This document shows, piece by piece, positions 61,849 to 64,000 of a stretch of 64,000 nt of DNA. Within the stretch, counting starts at the first letter, position 1. Each line of letters begins with the position of its first letter. The notes under the pieces are model-generated. The model searched no databases, had not been told where the DNA came from, and saw nothing but the letters and a program-made list of their open reading frames with translations. Both the position numbers and the translations under genes were made by a program. Origin of the DNA: Maricaulis sp. (GTDB lineage Bacteria; Pseudomonadota; Alphaproteobacteria; Caulobacterales; Maricaulaceae). Location: NCBI GenBank assembly GCA_017643585.1, contig JAEPND010000004.1:62001-126000 (forward strand), in the 5' to 3' direction.

Positions 61849-64000
61849 CTAGCGCCGCACCCAGATCTGCAAGGTGCCTGCCGGCGCTGCCACCGCCTCA
61901 CGGCCGCCATCCAATGTACCGCCCACACCATTTTCCGCGTCGATGACTTCGCCATCGGCGATGCGGACCCAGTTGCCATCCGGCAGATCGACCGGGATGA
62001 CGGCATCACTGCTGCCGACATTTGCCGCCACCAGAACGCTGTCACCCATCGTGTAAGCGAGCAGGTGACCGTCATCCGGCGTGAACCAGCGAACGTGCCC
62101 TTCGCGATGCTCGGCAATCCGGAAAACCTGCCCCTCGTCCGACAGTCGGAAATGGATCAGACCGCGCCACCAGTCCAGCATGCCGGCGTAATCCGCTGGC
62201 GCCTCGTCAGCCGTCGCGCCGATATTCTCCCAGACGAACTGGTTGGGCGTGCGGACATTGAACGTGTCCTCGCGGCCCTTGAGATGGATATTGCGATAAT
62301 CCGTCTCGACATGTTGTTCGTGCAGGGGCGCGATGCCCTTGGAGCGCATGAATTCGGATCCGCCATGGATGACCACCGGCCCCAGCGAGGTAAACAGCAG
62401 GCCTGCCGCGATGCGGTAGTGCGGCTCGTTCACGCCATTGCGACCATCCCAGTCACTGAGCGCAAACCGGTCCGCCAGCGTCCAGTTGTCATGGATGTCC
62501 ATGTAGTTGAGGCCCTGATTGGGCGAGACCGGCTCGTCGTCAAAGGAATTGGCGATCGCGGTCATGACTCGTTCGCGCAGCTCTGCATTGCCGCCTGACC
62601 AACCCAGATCGGTCGCCGGATTCTCCAGCACGAAGGGCGAACCAACAAAGGCGTCACGCGCATTGTCCTGGAAGAAGGTGATCGGCGCATCTTCCTTGTA
62701 CCAGTCCCAGTCCGGCATTTCGCGGATCCAGGGGTCGTTCACATCAATCCACGGCTCGCCATAGATGATGACATCCTCGCCCAGCTCGCGGCGCAGGGCG
62801 TAGAGCGTCTGTTCGTCGATCTGACCGGCCAGGTCGATGCGGAACCCGTCAATGCCGAACTCCTCGATGAGCTGGCGACACTGGTCAATCAGCCAGCGCT
62901 GGACCATGGGACGGTCCTCGGTCTTCACCTCATTGCCAAACGTGCCGATATGCACGCCATCCTCGTTCAGCCGGTAATAATAGAACCGGTCGAGGCCGGA
63001 GAAGTTCAGCGGTGTATCGCGATCCTCCATGCTTTCACCGGTATGGTTGGGCACGATGTCGATGATCACAGCGATACCGCGGTCGTGGAAGGCCTGGACC
63101 AGGTCGCGGAACTGGTCACGCTGCGCACCCCAGTCCGTTCCCGTCTGGCGATAACGGCTCTCGATGGCGAAGGCATGCGTGGTGCGATAGCCCCACTGAT
63201 AGTCCTCGTGAGCAATACCCAGCTCCTGCAGGATCGGCACATCGCCATGCCCCGCTGCCCACTCCTCGGAGGGATAGTGGATGAATTCCTGCATCGGCAG
63301 CAGATGCACCGTGTTGATACCCAGATTGACCAGGTGATCAAAGCCGATCGGCTCGCCACGCGAATTGGTCAGGCCCGGGGTGGCAAAGGCCGGGATGGAG
63401 CTGCCCAGCTCGTCGGCCACGGGCAGGAGATCAGTGAAGTCCTGGACGTGCACCTCATAGGAGACAACGTCCTGCATGGGCGGGCGGCCATTGGCCAGCG
63501 GCGTTGCCGGGATGGTCGCCCGCCAGACGCGGCTCTTGCCGAACCCGTCGACATTCACCCGGGCATAGGGATCGGAAATGTGTACCGGCTCGGTCGCGTA
63601 GAACTGGTTGCCCGGATCGTTCGGCCCATGCACCGTGAAGTCATAGTAGACACCGTGCAGATCGCCCTCGAACTGCGCCTCGAAGACGCCGTTCGCGTCG
63701 CGCTGCATCCAGACGGCGGACGTAGCCTGCTCCGGCCCATCGTCCGGGCCCTCATAGAGATAGAGGCGGATCCGGTCAGCGCGCGGCGCAAAAATGCGGA
63801 AGTCGGTGGCCGAACCGTCGGCAGCGATATTCGCGCCCAGCGGCTTGTCGGAATAGAGCGTGCGGAACCAGCCATCAAAACGCGCCCGGGCGCGAAGCCC
63901 CATCTCCAGCTCTTCGACAAAATAGACCCGCGCCGGGTCCAGCGCTTCACTGGAGAAGATCAGGGCGCCGGACGCGTCCGTGGGGAGCACGGTTGAAATC
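61849..64000 (-). CDS. Pullulanase-type GH13 glycoside hydrolase (N-terminus beyond right edge)
   Basis: Debranches alpha-1,6 links of pullulan, starch or glycogen. About 717 codons are visible; the frame is open at the window end, so the start lies outside. An N-terminal beta-sandwich (TDFRIFAPRADRIRLYLYEG) precedes the GH13 barrel: VSYEVHVQDFTDLL, IVPNHTGESM, nucleophile in FRIDLAGQI, acid/base in IIYGEPWID, and YMDIHDNWTLADR. YEVHVQDFT and the two-domain order match the type I pullulanase group. A C-terminal beta domain closes the protein. It converges on the esterase gene. Confidence 0.9.
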   Translation of the reverse strand, partial: ISTVLPTDASGALIFSSEALDPARVYFVEELEMGLRARARFDGWFRTLYSDKPLGANIAADGSATDFRIFAPRADRIRLYLYEGPDDGPEQATSAVWMQRDANGVFEAQFEGDLHGVYYDFTVHGPNDPGNQFYATEPVHISDPYARVNVDGFGKSRVWRATIPATPLANGRPPMQDVVSYEVHVQDFTDLLPVADELGSSIPAFATPGLTNSRGEPIGFDHLVNLGINTVHLLPMQEFIHYPSEEWAAGHGDVPILQELGIAHEDYQWGYRTTHAFAIESRYRQTGTDWGAQRDQFRDLVQAFHDRGIAVIIDIVPNHTGESMEDRDTPLNFSGLDRFYYYRLNEDGVHIGTFGNEVKTEDRPMVQRWLIDQCRQLIEEFGIDGFRIDLAGQIDEQTLYALRRELGEDVIIYGEPWIDVNDPWIREMPDWDWYKEDAPITFFQDNARDAFVGSPFVLENPATDLGWSGGNAELRERVMTAIANSFDDEPVSPNQGLNYMDIHDNWTLADRFALSDWDGRNGVNEPHYRIAAGLLFTSLGPVVIHGGSEFMRSKGIAPLHEQHVETDYRNIHLKGREDTFNVRTPNQFVWENIGATADEAPADYAGMLDWWRGLIHFRLSDEGQVFRIAEHREGHVRWFTPDDGHLLAYTMGDSVLVAANVGSSDAVIPVDLPDGNWVRIADGEVIDAENGVGGTLDGGREAVAAPAGTLQIWVRR

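Overview
The window is a GC-rich bacterial chromosome segment with dense, mostly ordinary housekeeping and accessory genes. A full-length GcrA, a class I lysyl-tRNA synthetase, a PhoR/PhoU/PhoB cluster, M13 peptidase lipoproteins, a TonB receptor and starch-degrading enzymes point to a stalked-type marine alphaproteobacterium of the Caulobacterales/Maricaulales group. A Maricaulis-like genus is my best guess, inferred from gene content and not from a search. I see no phage, insertion sequence, CRISPR array, rRNA or tRNA.

Layout. 1-5.3 kb: the 5' part of lysK, a lower-GC small membrane protein, a long non-coding stretch with a candidate structured RNA, rtcB with a hairpin-rich leader, a small rtcB-linked protein, and a self-regulated operon of two membrane proteins plus an XRE repressor with three operators. 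5.3-12.9 kb: 1-Cys peroxiredoxin, SixA, a doubly frameshifted lipoprotein hydrolase, a membrane glycosyltransferase, a secreted repeat protein, a dCTP deaminase and ApaG. 12.9-21.5 kb: TrkH, hslO-argD, an ABC-2 permease, gcrA, a 31-residue microprotein, and phoR / phoU-phoB with a Pho box where pst genes often lie.

21.7-36.2 kb: a tripartite RND efflux operon, three tandem M13 metallopeptidase lipoproteins (the second and third share a promoter sequence), and an AbgT transporter. 36.4-40.7 kb: an envelope-stress type operon (unknown regulator-like protein, PspA, YqiJ-like protein, flotillin, cyclotransferase-like protein). 40.8-50.2 kb: an orphan curlin, a class V aminotransferase with a divergent Lrp regulator, a large TonB receptor with a divergent LytTR protein whose receiver domain is degenerate, a class D beta-lactamase and a TauE/SafE permease.

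50.4-64 kb: moaA; a tightly overlapping MoxR cluster (DUF4129, DUF4350, MoxR, DUF58, SpoIIM-like, RDD); a polytopic membrane protein; and a starch/alpha-glucan set (GH97, lipoprotein esterase, and a pullulanase running off the right edge). No single locus is clearly a new system. The best leads are the structured RNA and rtcB leader, the three-operator XRE operon, the Pho box replacing pst genes, the M13 paralogues with a shared promoter, and the PspA/flotillin operon.
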